NCBI GenBank assembly: GCA_021173225.1 | Contig: JAJOLK010000001.1 | Coordinates: forward strand, 212,231-276,230 | DNA from: Phycisphaerales bacterium PN19_bin_20 | Lineage (GTDB): Bacteria; Planctomycetota; Phycisphaerae; Phycisphaerales; UBA1924 | Reading direction: 5' to 3' | Length of the DNA stretch: 64,000 bases | Shown: piece after piece, positions 49,075 to 57,607 of the stretch | Layout: every line of letters begins with the position of its first letter | How positions within the stretch are numbered: position 1 is the first letter of the stretch | The notes under the pieces: generated by a model | Database searches by the model: none | Told to the model about the DNA's origin: nothing | What the model saw: only the letters and a program-made list of their open reading frames with translations | Program-made: the position numbers and the translations under genes

Positions 49075-50438
49075 CGCACACCCCCGACTTCCGCAAGCGT
49101 GCCGCTGGTGTCCGCGGTCAGGGTCTTGACATCCGTCTGAACGGCTGGCCCGAGCGCGGGCTGAGCGTGGCGTGCTGCCGACTGCGCCACCTGCTCCGTC
49201 GCAGCCTGCACCTTACTTAGCGCGGCGTCTAGGTCAGCGATGATGTCACACACGTCTTCAAGTCCTACCGACAGCCGCACCAGGCCGTCGCTGATGCCTG
49301 CGGCGAGGCGCTGCTCGCGCGGCACGTCCGCATGCGTCATGGTCGCAGAGTGCGTGACGATCGACTCAACACTCCCGACGTGCTCGGCCAGCGTGCAGAC
49401 GCGGACGGCTCGCAGGAAGGCCAGCGCCGCGGGCACGCCGCCACGAAGCTCGAAGCTCAGCACGCCCCCGTGCAGCTCGCCAAAGGGCGTGTTGTGCAGC
49501 TGGGCCGCCAGAGCGCGCTGAGGGAACGTGCTGAGGCCCGGGTAGTTGACGCGCTCGACGGCGTGGTGCCGCTCAAGCCACTGCGCTACGCGCAAGGCGC
49601 TGGCGCTGTGCTCGCGCAGGCGCAGCGGCAGCGTGCGCAGGCCGCGCAGAGTCAGGTAGGCGTTCAGCGGGCTCTGGATCGCGCCGGTGCTCTTGCGGAT
49701 GAACCGGAAGCGTTTGTCAAGCTCCGCGTCGCGCGTCACCAGCGCGCCGCCCAGTGCCGCGCCGTGCCCCTCGATGTGCTTGGTCGTGCTGTAGACGCAG
49801 ATGTCCGCGCCAAGGTCAAGCGGGCGGAGGATCACCGGCGTCAGGAACGTGTTGTCAACCGCCAGCAGCACGCCGCGGGCCTTGCAGACCCGCGCGACGG
49901 CGGCAACATCGGTCAGCACCAGCGTCGGGTTCGCGGGGGTCTCGATGAACACCAGCTTGGTACTGGGCGTGATGGCGGTGGCGAGCCGCTCGATGTCCGT
50001 CGCCGGAACAAACGTGTGCGTGATGCCAAGGCCCGCGAGAAGTTGCTGCACCAGCCGAGTGGTGCCGCCGTAGATGCAGTCACCCAGCACGACATGGTCG
50101 CCTTGCTTAAGCACACTAAAGAACAGCGCGGTCTCGGCGGCCAGCCCGGTGCCGAAGGTGACGGCGGGCAGCGCGGCTTCGAGCGCGCCCAGTGCGGCTT
50201 CGAGCTCGTCAACGCCCGGGTTGCTGCAGCGCGAGTAGGCGTGCGTCACGGGGTCACCCACGCCGCTCTGGCGGAAGCTGGTCGATTGGATGATCGACCC
50301 GGCCAAGGGCTCGCCGGGTCCACGCTGTGCGCGGTGGTGGGCCGAGCCGTGCAGGGCGATGGTCGCTGGCCCGCCGTCGTTGGTTGTACTGTTACTGGTG
50401 TTGTTATCAGTGGTGCGAGCGGTGATCGAACGAGCCAT
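49071..50438 (-). CDS. PLP-dependent Cys/Met-metabolism enzyme (gamma-synthase or sulfhydrylase)
   Basis: 455 aa. Fold-type I PLP enzyme: 'YSRCSNPGVDELEAALGALE', 'LGDCIYGGTTRLV', 'FIETPANPTL', 'LLAVDNTFLTPVILRPLDLG' and PLP-lysine 'YSTTKHIEGHG' are the MetB/MetZ/MetC signatures, and 'RLSVGLED' binds substrate carboxylate. Preceded by a SAM riboswitch, its job is probably cystathionine gamma-synthase or O-acyl-homoserine sulfhydrylase in methionine synthesis; sequence alone does not separate these. An unusual C-terminal tail of about 45 residues follows. ATG at 50438 is 8 nt after GGAG. An in-frame extension to 50714 overlaps the riboswitch and was rejected. Confidence 0.88.
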   Translation of the reverse strand: MARSITARTTDNNTSNSTTNDGGPATIALHGSAHHRAQRGPGEPLAGSIIQSTSFRQSGVGDPVTHAYSRCSNPGVDELEAALGALEAALPAVTFGTGLAAETALFFSVLKQGDHVVLGDCIYGGTTRLVQQLLAGLGITHTFVPATDIERLATAITPSTKLVFIETPANPTLVLTDVAAVARVCKARGVLLAVDNTFLTPVILRPLDLGADICVYSTTKHIEGHGAALGGALVTRDAELDKRFRFIRKSTGAIQSPLNAYLTLRGLRTLPLRLREHSASALRVAQWLERHHAVERVNYPGLSTFPQRALAAQLHNTPFGELHGGVLSFELRGGVPAALAFLRAVRVCTLAEHVGSVESIVTHSATMTHADVPREQRLAAGISDGLVRLSVGLEDVCDIIADLDAALSKVQAATEQVAQSAARHAQPALGPAVQTDVKTLTADTSGTLAEVGGVR

Positions 50439-50440
50439 GG

Positions 50441-50457
50441 CCGTGAACTCCTCACGG
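50441..50457 (-). promoter_or_regulatory. ribosome site in a perfect hairpin before the met gene
   Basis: On the minus strand CCGTGA-GGAGT-TCACGG is a perfect 6-bp stem whose loop is the Shine-Dalgarno; it ends 2 nt before the ATG. Upstream, CTCCTCA at 50519-50525 is an exact 7-nt complement of TGAGGAG here, so the leader could hide or expose the site. Confidence 0.5.
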
Positions 50458-50575
50458 CACCAAGCGGTCCTTCTCGACGCGAGCCCACGATCAGCCGGCA
50501 AGCCGACTAGTCGCGGGATGAGGAGCGCACACCGCCCCTCGTTTGCCTTGTTAATCCGTAAGGACCAACTCGGCC

Positions 50576-50678
50576 GCATCGCCCCAAAGAACTCTCTGGG
50601 GCAAGCCTCGGCACCGCGACCGGTTAGAACCGGCTCGGTTGCCGCCCAGGTGCGTAGGCCTCCTGGGTCTCTTGATGC
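50576..50678 (-). ncRNA. SAM-I-type riboswitch
   Basis: Read on the minus strand. P1 pairs GCATC (50674-50678) with GATGC (50576-50580). The core follows: AAGAG; P2 CCCAGG/CCTGGG (plus bases 50662-50667 and 50645-50650); GGCAACC (50637-50643); P3 extension CCGGTT/AACCGG (50628-50633, 50620-50625); GGTGCC (50610-50615); P4 CCCCA/TGGGG (50597-50601, 50582-50586). This four-way junction with AAGAG, GGCAACC and GGTGCC is the SAM-I layout, with a short P2. It controls the met enzyme and fused aspartokinase-homoserine dehydrogenase below it. Confidence 0.85.
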
Positions 50679-50685
50679 TGACAGC

Positions 50686-50714
50686 AATTTATCCGGATGA
50701 ATGCATGAAGTCAA
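50686..50714 (-). promoter_or_regulatory. sigma70-type promoter of the met unit
   Basis: On the minus strand TTGACT (50709-50714) and TAAATT (50686-50691) are 17 bp apart. Expected start near 50679, which is exactly where riboswitch helix P1 begins, so promoter and riboswitch support each other. Confidence 0.75.
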
Positions 50715-50738
50715 GCCCTGGACGTCAAAGTCCGTGAA

Positions 50739-50747
50739 TGTGGATAA
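50739..50747 (-). promoter_or_regulatory. DnaA-box match
   Basis: TTATCCACA on the minus strand is a perfect 9-mer DnaA box, 25 bp upstream of the met -35 element. It is a single copy, so not evidence of an origin here. Confidence 0.35.
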
Positions 50748-50774
50748 CTTGTGGTCGATCGTCCGCGAAAGGTC

Positions 50775-51977
50775 TCAGCTCGCCACGCCCCGGAGCAGCG
50801 CGAGTTGGTCGTAGAGTCTTACCACGGCGGTGACGTGGTGAAAGCCGAGGCGCTCGCGCTCAATTAGCGCGCGGGCCGCTTGGCCCAGGCTGGCGGCGCG
50901 GGCTGGGTCGTCCAGGACCGCGGCCAGCGCGGCGGACCAGGCCGCGGAATCATCACTGGTTACAAGCTGCGCGCACGCGGGCGTGTGCGCGGCACTCAAG
51001 AAACTCACGCGCGCGTCGGCGCGAGCGATGATCGGCACGCTCGCGGCCATCGCGTCAAGCACCAGCCCGGCCTGCTCACCCTGGGCGCCTGTCAGGATGA
51101 CGGCGGCGGTATCAAGCAGTGCGTCCCACTGCGTCAGGTGCCCGGGTACAACACTGATCCATTCAGTAATGTTGAGCTTGCGCGCGTCCGCCCACGCGCC
51201 GGTCTGCTGGGCGCTGGCCTGATCCATGACCAGCAGCAGCCCCTCACCGCTGGGCCCGCTGCGGCTGGGCCTTGCGGCAAGGGCTTGCAGCAGCGCGCGA
51301 ACGGGCGTGCGGGCACCGTCGGTCGCGGGCCCGGGCCAGAGCGCGAGCACGCGCGTGCCCCCGGTACGGTCGTTGACCTCTGGCGCGGTGGCGCTGCCCT
51401 CGGCCGTGTGCTCGGCCGTGTGCTCAGCCGTGTGCTCGGCCAGGTGCACGCCCCACGGGCACGCGTGGACCATGCCCTGTGCGGCGGGCGGGAGCAGAGC
51501 GGTGAGCGCGGCCGCAAGCTCAGTATCGGCGGCGCTAAGGCGGATCGTTCCCACGGCACGGCCGAGCCTGGCCAGACGCGTAACAAAGCTCACCGCAGCG
51601 CGGGCGCTGGGCCAGTCCCAGACCTCTAGCAGCATCGGGCAACTAGCGGCCTGCGCGACGGCCCAGGCGATCTCCCACTGCGATTGGCCCCACGCGTGGA
51701 CGAGGTCGAGCCGTTCGGGGCTGGTGCCGCCGGTGACTTTGGCGAGCAGGTCTCGCGCGCGGCGCGGGGTCGTAAGCGGGAGGCCAGTTGGCGCGTAGCC
51801 AACATCGGTGGCGAAGACGCCCAGGCGGCTGCCGTAGCTGACGCCCTCGGGCAGGTCGTCGTACGGGACGGCGCTGAGCACGCGGACGCCCTCATCGGCG
51901 AGCCCGGCGGCCAGCCGACGGAGCAGGGCGTGCTCAGTGCTCGCAAACGCGGGATCGGCCAGCAGCAGAACCTTCAC
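50775..51977 (-). CDS. GT-B glycosyltransferase (GT4-like)
   Basis: 400 aa. Two Rossmann-like halves: 'KVLLLADPAFASTEHALLRR' and 'LVHAWGQSQWEIAWAV' at the N-side, then 'ISVVPGHLTQWDALLDTAAV' and 'AGLVLDAMAASVPIIARADA' in the sugar-nucleotide-binding half, where the usual E-x7-E is weakened. A four-residue AEHT repeat near residue 180 comes from a 12-bp DNA repeat at about 51401-51446. GTG start at 51977. Acceptor unknown. Diverges from the NLR-like module. Confidence 0.75.
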   Translation of the reverse strand: MKVLLLADPAFASTEHALLRRLAAGLADEGVRVLSAVPYDDLPEGVSYGSRLGVFATDVGYAPTGLPLTTPRRARDLLAKVTGGTSPERLDLVHAWGQSQWEIAWAVAQAASCPMLLEVWDWPSARAAVSFVTRLARLGRAVGTIRLSAADTELAAALTALLPPAAQGMVHACPWGVHLAEHTAEHTAEHTAEGSATAPEVNDRTGGTRVLALWPGPATDGARTPVRALLQALAARPSRSGPSGEGLLLVMDQASAQQTGAWADARKLNITEWISVVPGHLTQWDALLDTAAVILTGAQGEQAGLVLDAMAASVPIIARADARVSFLSAAHTPACAQLVTSDDSAAWSAALAAVLDDPARAASLGQAARALIERERLGFHHVTAVVRLYDQLALLRGVAS

Positions 51978-52158
51978 TGGTAAAGTCTATCGGCTGGCGG
52001 CGGGCCTGAGGGCGTTGAAGTGGCAGTGGGGGTGGTGAAGTGGCCAGCGCGCGGTGGTGGCGGTGGTGGCGGTGGTGGCGGGGCTGGGATTGCATGCAAG
52101 AGGCGGAGAACGGTGTGCGGGTGGTGCCACGTATCATTGGCGAACGAGGATGCCCACC

Positions 52159-52503
52159 ATGAATGAGTACGTAACTGCCGCAGTCGCCGCCATCACCGCC
52201 GTCGCGATTGACGCGACTAAGGAAACCGCAACGCAGTTCGCCAAGGCCGCGTGGGTCAACCTGAAGAGTGTGCTGGGCTGGACCACTGAGCCCGCTCCTG
52301 CCGAAGTCAAGGCACTTGCCGAGAAGACGCTTGCTGCAAACCCAGCGCTCGCGACGCATGTGCACCAGATCTTCAACGACTACCACCAGCAAGTCGGGGG
52401 CGTCTCGGTCGGCACTTTGGGTTCGATGAACCTCGACGGGGCGACGGTGAGAACAGTCAAGCAGGTAAACGTTGGCCACAACTCCGGCGAGATCAACCTC
52501 TAA
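52159..52503 (+). CDS. small partner protein with C-terminal amyloid-like motif
   Basis: 114 aa. Residues about 4-40 form a hydrophobic then amphipathic helix ('AAVAAITAVAIDATKETATQ' to 'VNLKSVLGW'), residues 45-80 a second helical part, and the last 22 residues carry TVKQVNVGHNSGEINL ending at the stop codon. This motif recurs at the N-terminus of the next protein. The design (membrane-seeking helical domain plus terminal motif) resembles bacterial Bell-domain effectors paired with NLRs, although 80 residues is short for that domain. GAGGA at 52146-52150 favours ATG 52159 over 52150. Unknown family otherwise. Confidence 0.75.
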   Translation: MNEYVTAAVAAITAVAIDATKETATQFAKAAWVNLKSVLGWTTEPAPAEVKALAEKTLAANPALATHVHQIFNDYHQQVGGVSVGTLGSMNLDGATVRTVKQVNVGHNSGEINL

Positions 52504-52521
52504 GTTAAAGGGATTGCGCGA

Positions 52522-54657
52522 ATGAGCGGTGGCACGGGAGACATTGATGCGAGCAACGCCCACATCGACACGGTGGTGCAGGTCAACGTCAATGACAACT
52601 CGGGAGTGATCTCGATTCCCCTGATCCCCGCCGCAGGACGAACGGCGATATTCATTGAGCATAATCCGTCACGTCACGGCACCGACAACCTCGCCGCCGC
52701 CAGCGCCCAGCAAAACCCCGCCTTCATCGGCCGCGTCAAGCAGTTGAATGCTCTGGCCGCGCTCATCAACGCCGCCGACGGCCCCGCCGCCGTCGCCATC
52801 GTCGCTGGCGCGGGCTTTGGCAAGAGCGAACTCGCCAAGCACTTCGTCAACACCCGCGCCAAGCCCGCCGCGCCGGGCGCAAGCCCGGCCGCGCTTGCCC
52901 CCGACCAGTGGACCCACCGCTGGTGGCTCGATGGCGCCAAAGGTGGCGAAGCCGCCAGCCTACGGCAGCACTACGAGGCCATCACAAGCCAGCCCTTTCC
53001 TGTTGAGCCCCAGCCCACTCGCGATGCCGACGCGGCCCCGGTCGCAGCGGCCTTTCGCACGCAACTCAGAAGAGCCATCGCCGCCGCCTGCTCGACAGGA
53101 AAGCATCTCTTGGTCATCGACAACGCCGAGAGCCCCGCGCAGATCAAAGACTACCGCCCGGCCAACGCGGGCCGCCTCATCGCCACCACTCGCAGGCAGC
53201 CCATCGCCGGAGCAATCGCCCACGAGTTCCCGCTCGACATCACGTCACCCGAAGACGCCCGCACCTTGCTCGCCGCCCAGCGGCCCGAATTGCAGGCTCC
53301 GTGCCACGCCAAAGACCTCGATGACATCGCGGTTCACCTGGGCCATCACGCCCTGGCCCTAGCCTACGCCGCCGCCGCCCTCGCGCGCCCGCCGATCAAA
53401 GCCCCGCAGGCCATTCTCACCCGCATGAGCCAGGCCGACGTCGGCGACGAGGCCAACATCCTCAGCGAGTTCACCGAAGAAGACCTGGGCATTAATTCCA
53501 AGCGCGGACTAGCCAAGTCGCTGGGCCTGTTGCTCGATGAATTGACCGAAGCGGGATCATACGGCCACGACCCACTCGCGCTGACGCTCGCCGACCTCAT
53601 GGCCTTCTGCAATCCCGCCGCGATCCCCGTGAACCTGCTCGTCGCCGCCAGCGGCAAGCCAGACTCCATGGTCGAAAAGTCCCTGCGAGCCTTGCACCAG
53701 CGATCGATCATCACGCTCACCGAAACGGCGGCAATGCACCGGCTCACGCAGTCACTCCTGCGCGGGCGGCTGAAACTACGGGGTGTAGAAGAAACTTCCG
53801 CGGTCCTAATCGTTTTGCTCGCCGCCCTGATCGAACTCTTCGACAACGCCGCGTTGCACACCAAGCACGCAGCCCGCACCGCCGCGATGCCCCACGCCGA
53901 GTCGGTCATCGCCCACGCTTGCCAACAGGCTTCGGCGGCCGGTGCGGGCGCTTATGCCGCACACCTGCGCGCCGAAGTAGCGCTGCACTTACACGTTACA
54001 GGCCAACTCGCCGATGCCACGCGGCACATCGACGCCGCGATCGACTGGTACGAGGCGCAGTGCGACGAGGGGAGCCTGGCGGTCTGCTATTCCTCAAGGG
54101 CGGACATCCGTCAAGATCGCGGCGACCTCCCGGGGGCCGAGGCCGACATCAAGAAGAGCATCGACTGGGGCGAGGCCCAGTCCCCACGCGACGAGCGAAC
54201 TCTGGCCGTCTGCTACGGCTCGCGGGCGAGCATCCGCCCACATCGCGGCGACGGCGCGGGGGCCGAGGCCGACATCCAGAAGAGCATCGATTGGGGCGAG
54301 GCTCAGTCCCCACGCGACGAGCGAAGCCTGGCCATCCACTTCGCCTCGCGGGCGAGCATCCGCCAATTTCGCGGCGACCTCGTGGGGGCCGAGGCCGACA
54401 TCAAGAAGAGCATCGACTGGGGCGAGGCCCAGTCTTCACGCGACAAGCGGAAGCTGGCCATCGACTACGCCTCGCGGGCGAGCATCCGCCGGGATGTGGC
54501 GATCAAGGCTCGCGACGCGGCGGGTTTCAAGGCCGCCCGGGCCGACATCGACGCGGCCCTGACGTGGTGGCTCGCCAACCTCCCCAGCGACGAGCGGGTC
54601 ATCGACATCCTCCGCGAAACCAAGGCCAGCATCGACGCCGCCGAAAGTAAGAAATAA
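52522..54657 (+). CDS. NLR-like NB-ARC/STAND ATPase with TPR repeats
   Basis: 711 aa. Order: motif TVVQVNVNDNSGVI at residues 17-30; 'FIGRVKQLNAL' (68-78); P-loop GAGFGKSE (96-103); Walker B 'LLVIDNAE' (196-203); sensor 'IATTRRQ'; 'LGHHALALAYAAA' in the GLPLA position of NB-ARC; a winged-helix-like region; then helical repeats from about 480, of which three are 42-residue copies encoded by 126-bp DNA repeats. STAND ATPases of this kind sense a ligand with the repeats and oligomerise. It starts 18 bp after the small gene, so the two are an operon. Proposed role: sensor of an immune or cell-death pair (inference). Confidence 0.88.
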   Translation: MSGGTGDIDASNAHIDTVVQVNVNDNSGVISIPLIPAAGRTAIFIEHNPSRHGTDNLAAASAQQNPAFIGRVKQLNALAALINAADGPAAVAIVAGAGFGKSELAKHFVNTRAKPAAPGASPAALAPDQWTHRWWLDGAKGGEAASLRQHYEAITSQPFPVEPQPTRDADAAPVAAAFRTQLRRAIAAACSTGKHLLVIDNAESPAQIKDYRPANAGRLIATTRRQPIAGAIAHEFPLDITSPEDARTLLAAQRPELQAPCHAKDLDDIAVHLGHHALALAYAAAALARPPIKAPQAILTRMSQADVGDEANILSEFTEEDLGINSKRGLAKSLGLLLDELTEAGSYGHDPLALTLADLMAFCNPAAIPVNLLVAASGKPDSMVEKSLRALHQRSIITLTETAAMHRLTQSLLRGRLKLRGVEETSAVLIVLLAALIELFDNAALHTKHAARTAAMPHAESVIAHACQQASAAGAGAYAAHLRAEVALHLHVTGQLADATRHIDAAIDWYEAQCDEGSLAVCYSSRADIRQDRGDLPGAEADIKKSIDWGEAQSPRDERTLAVCYGSRASIRPHRGDGAGAEADIQKSIDWGEAQSPRDERSLAIHFASRASIRQFRGDLVGAEADIKKSIDWGEAQSSRDKRKLAIDYASRASIRRDVAIKARDAAGFKAARADIDAALTWWLANLPSDERVIDILRETKASIDAAESKK
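54145..54490 (+). repeat. 126-bp tandem repeats inside the NLR-like gene
   Basis: Copies start at 54145, 54271 and 54397, exactly 126 bp (42 codons) apart and nearly identical at DNA level; a degenerate copy precedes them. They encode TPR-like units beginning DI(K/Q)KSIDWGEAQS. Such young repeats suggest recent expansion of the sensor region. Confidence 0.85.
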
Positions 54658-54799
54658 GCTCTATTGCAGTGCAAAGCTGTGCAGTCTCGCTCAAGCCTGT
54701 GCTCGCGAAATGAGCTAATCGCAAGAAGCGCAGATTCACGCGGAGCGTAGCGGTGCCAAATCACCAGCTCACCCAGCCTCTCGCACCGGCCCGCGGCGG

Positions 54800-55951
54800 T
54801 CACGCCTGGTCGGCAATGCGATAGTCAAGCTCTGGAAAGCGGTTGGGCAGCGTGGTGGCGGCGGGCGTTCGCCAGACGCCGACCCAGTGGTTCGGCGCGA
54901 CCTCGACAAGCTCGTAGTCGCCGCCGGCGGTCGGCTTGCCGCTGGCGTCGGTCGCGCGCGTCAGGTCGGCGGGCGGCTGGTGCCAGGGCCACCAGGGCCG
55001 CAGGCCGCGCTCGTGCCCGGCCAGCTTTTCGAACTGGCCCTGATCGTCAACGACTTCTTTGATGGTGATAAGCCGTGCCGTCAGCTCGCGCGTCTTGGGG
55101 ATGCTAGCGAGCAGCCCGCGCGTGTAGGGGTGCATCGGGTTGTCAAACAGATCAAAGACCTTGGCGTACTCAACCACGCGCCCGGCGTACATAACACACA
55201 CAACGTCGGCGTTCTCAGCAACAACGCCCAGCGCGTGCGTGATGAGCATGATGCTCATCTGCCGCTGCTTCTGCAGCTCGCGCAGCAGGTCAAGGATCTG
55301 GGCCTGGATCGTGACGTCAAGGGCGGTGGTGGGTTCGTCAGCGAGCAGCAGCTTGGGCTGGCAGGCCAGGGCCATCGCGATCATGACGCGCTGGCGCATG
55401 CCGCCAGAGAACTGGTGCGGGTAGGCCGAGAGGCGCTCGGCGGGCTTGGGGATGCCGACGTCGTCCATGGCCGCGATGGCAATCGCGCGGGCCTGCTCGT
55501 GGCCGACCTTCTGGTGCAGCAGGATCGCCTCCATGATCTGGTCGCCGATGGAATAAACCGGGTTGAGGCTGGTCATCGGCTCCTGGAAGATCATGGCGAT
55601 CTCGTTGCCGCGGATCGTGCGGATCTGCTCTTCGCTGAGCGTCAGCAGGTCGCGCGGGCCCGCGTCGGTCTCAAAGTGGATCTGCCCGCGGTCCCAGCGG
55701 CCCGGCGGGCGCGGGATCAGGTGCAGCGTGCTCATCGCGGTCACGCTCTTGCCGCAGCCTGACTCGCCGACCACCGCGAGGGTCTGTCGCGGGTAGATGG
55801 TCATGCGGACGCCGTCGACGGCCTGGATCCGCGGGCCGTTGCGGTTGTCAAAGGAGACCGCCAGGTCGCGGACCTGCATCAACGGTGTCTTCTCGTCGAG
55901 GTGGCGTCGGGCCTTGTTGCCCTGCGGGTTGCTGACGGCAGTTGCGCTCAT
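54800..55951 (-). CDS. oligopeptide/dipeptide ABC transporter ATPase (DppD/OppD type)
   Basis: 383 aa. Walker A GESGCGKS (about 63-70), '[20 protein letters not shown]' Q-loop, signature '[15 protein letters not shown]', Walker B '[12 protein letters not shown]', H-loop '[11 protein letters not shown]' (Asp usually after His is Ala) and the peptide-importer block '[13 protein letters not shown]'. It powers uptake of peptides or similar solutes. No permease or binding-protein gene is adjacent. The upstream gap (55952-56530) contains G-rich repeats but no gene I can support. Confidence 0.88.
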   Translation of the reverse strand: MSATAVSNPQGNKARRHLDEKTPLMQVRDLAVSFDNRNGPRIQAVDGVRMTIYPRQTLAVVGESGCGKSVTAMSTLHLIPRPPGRWDRGQIHFETDAGPRDLLTLSEEQIRTIRGNEIAMIFQEPMTSLNPVYSIGDQIMEAILLHQKVGHEQARAIAIAAMDDVGIPKPAERLSAYPHQFSGGMRQRVMIAMALACQPKLLLADEPTTALDVTIQAQILDLLRELQKQRQMSIMLITHALGVVAENADVVCVMYAGRVVEYAKVFDLFDNPMHPYTRGLLASIPKTRELTARLITIKEVVDDQGQFEKLAGHERGLRPWWPWHQPPADLTRATDASGKPTAGGDYELVEVAPNHWVGVWRTPAATTLPNRFPELDYRIADQA

Positions 55952-55984
55952 GTTGCAGGATAGGTTGGGGCGGAGCGGCGACGA

Positions 55985-56105
55985 GCGGCGGGGAAGAAGG
56001 TTGGGGTGAAGGTTGGGGGGGTGGATGGTGGGGGTGCATGGGGGTGCTTGGCGATGAGGGTGCGTAGGGGTGGGGGTGCGTGGGGATGAAGTTTGGGGAT
56101 GGGCA
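55985..56105 (+). repeat. G-rich GGGGGTGC repeat tract
   Basis: Degenerate repeats of a GGGGGTGCG-like unit on the plus strand, upstream of the DppD-type gene. The same unit in the other orientation occurs at 46036-46081. Confidence 0.5.
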
Positions 56106-56530
56106 CGGCGGAACTCGTCCCCGAGAGGAGTGAACGGCATGGGGTTGCTCGTCGCCCCAGCGCGGCGAGTCCCACGGTCTGCCCCTTGCGGGCTGCTCCC
56201 CACGCCACGGGTCGAGCGAAACGCAGCTTGTCGACAGCCGACACTTACCGATTACGGCCACGCTTGCGAGCGGGTTGGCGCGCTCTTGCGATTGTGTCAG
56301 CCCGCAGAGAGCTGGCCTTGGCACGGCGACAGCACGACCCCGCGTGTCCATCACACCTCCGGCACCTCACCCGCCAAGCGGCCTCTCACCCACCGCGCGA
56401 GTTACTTTGCGCTTCGAGGGATTTGGGAGGGGGGACCACCGAGCACTAGCGGTGGCGGCCGCTATGCCGCTACTGTTGCCGGCAAAGGTGTTTGCAGTCG
56501 GGTGAAGACTTATCAAAATAGGAAACCTCG

Positions 56531-57082
56531 ATGACCGCTCTTCTCCGCCCTCTCTGCTTGATGCTCTTGGTCATGGGCGGCTTGCCGCTGGTAGCGTACG
56601 GACAACAAGGCACCACGCCATCGAAGACATCACCTCCCCCTCGGGCCAACCCGACTGCCCAGCCGCCCGCCGAAACTGGCATCGAGAAGGCTCAACAGCG
56701 ATTGTTCACTGTGGCGGCGGCCCGCGAGAAAACGGAGCAACGGGCGCTCATCGACGCAGCGATCCGGGCAGCGTTGAATCTTCCGGCCGATGCGCTGCTG
56801 GGAGCGTCTGAGCGCGCGCGGGTCACCGCACGGAGCTTCGAAAGTACCACGTTGACTGATGTCGGTGCCGCGATTCTGGCAGAGCCATCCACCGGCCTCA
56901 AGGCTCTCACCTGGCTGAACCTCCGCGAAACTAAGGTCGGGGACGCGGGGGCGGCGGCGCTGGCGGCCCCGGACACCGGCCTCAAGGCTCTCACCTGGCT
57001 GTACCTCGTCAACACCAAGGTCGGGGACGCGGGGGCGGCGGCCATCAAGAAACGCTTTCCCGGCATCAATATCGTCCGCTAA
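56531..57082 (+). CDS. secreted leucine-rich-repeat protein
   Basis: 183 aa. A signal peptide covers about residues 1-25 ('LMLLVMGGLPLVAYGQ'). After a Pro-rich linker and a helical region come LRR units of about 28 residues containing 'GLKALTWLNLRETKVGDAG' and 'GLKALTWLYLVNTKVGDAG', the G/A-rich bacterial type. The two units are near-identical in DNA, suggesting recent duplication. Likely a periplasmic or surface binding protein. TAGGAAA precedes the ATG. Confidence 0.75.
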   Translation: MTALLRPLCLMLLVMGGLPLVAYGQQGTTPSKTSPPPRANPTAQPPAETGIEKAQQRLFTVAAAREKTEQRALIDAAIRAALNLPADALLGASERARVTARSFESTTLTDVGAAILAEPSTGLKALTWLNLRETKVGDAGAAALAAPDTGLKALTWLYLVNTKVGDAGAAAIKKRFPGINIVR

Positions 57083-57366
57083 GACGCCACCGCCACCTTC
57101 GCGATCTCCGACCACGGCCCCTTGTCGCCGCGTCCCCCCACGGGTTGGTCCGGCGGGCCATGTAAGCGGTGCCATCCCCAGATTGTGCCGCCATCGCCTG
57201 GCTTTAAGTCGGCGCGCATGCTGTGTTTGGTGGCTACCGTGAGAAAGGCCAGCGGGCTCGGGTCGGCGGACGCGGGCTGGCCCGCATCGATCAGCGTGAG
57301 CCAGACTCCCGTGCTCAGAACGCCCATCGGCCGCGCGCGGCAGACCCGTGTGGGCGGTGGGGGCAA
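57079..57366 (-). pseudogene. remnant of a fibronectin-like repeat-domain protein
   Basis: About 95 codons. The end 'GWHRLHGPPDQPVGGRGDKG' followed by PWSEIAKVAVA, and before it 'GVWLTLIDAGQPASADPSPL', resemble the C-terminal part of a protein family common in planctomycetes (pattern: W-V-x-x-G x(n) ADP...F-L/V-A-T-x-T...GxKGPWSE). The roughly 120-residue N-terminal part is missing, there is only a TTG or internal ATG start, and the stop overlaps the convergent LRR gene. Recognition is from memory of the pattern. Confidence 0.4.
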
Positions 57367-57607
57367 TTGCCGTGCCGGTAATGATCTTATGTTATACGTA
57401 AATCGGCCCAGCGATCGCGCCCGGCTGGAGATCAGCCGCGGTGGCGCTGTCGCACTCGTTTAGGTCTCTATTACCGGGGAACGCCCGATAGCGCGGCTCG
57501 CGGGACAACCGCACGGCTTACTATAAACCCCGCGCAGCGACCTTGACCGCCGTCACTCAAGGAAAGACTTGCGGGAAAGAGTGTTCGAGCGCGTTGATAA
57601 TCACGGC

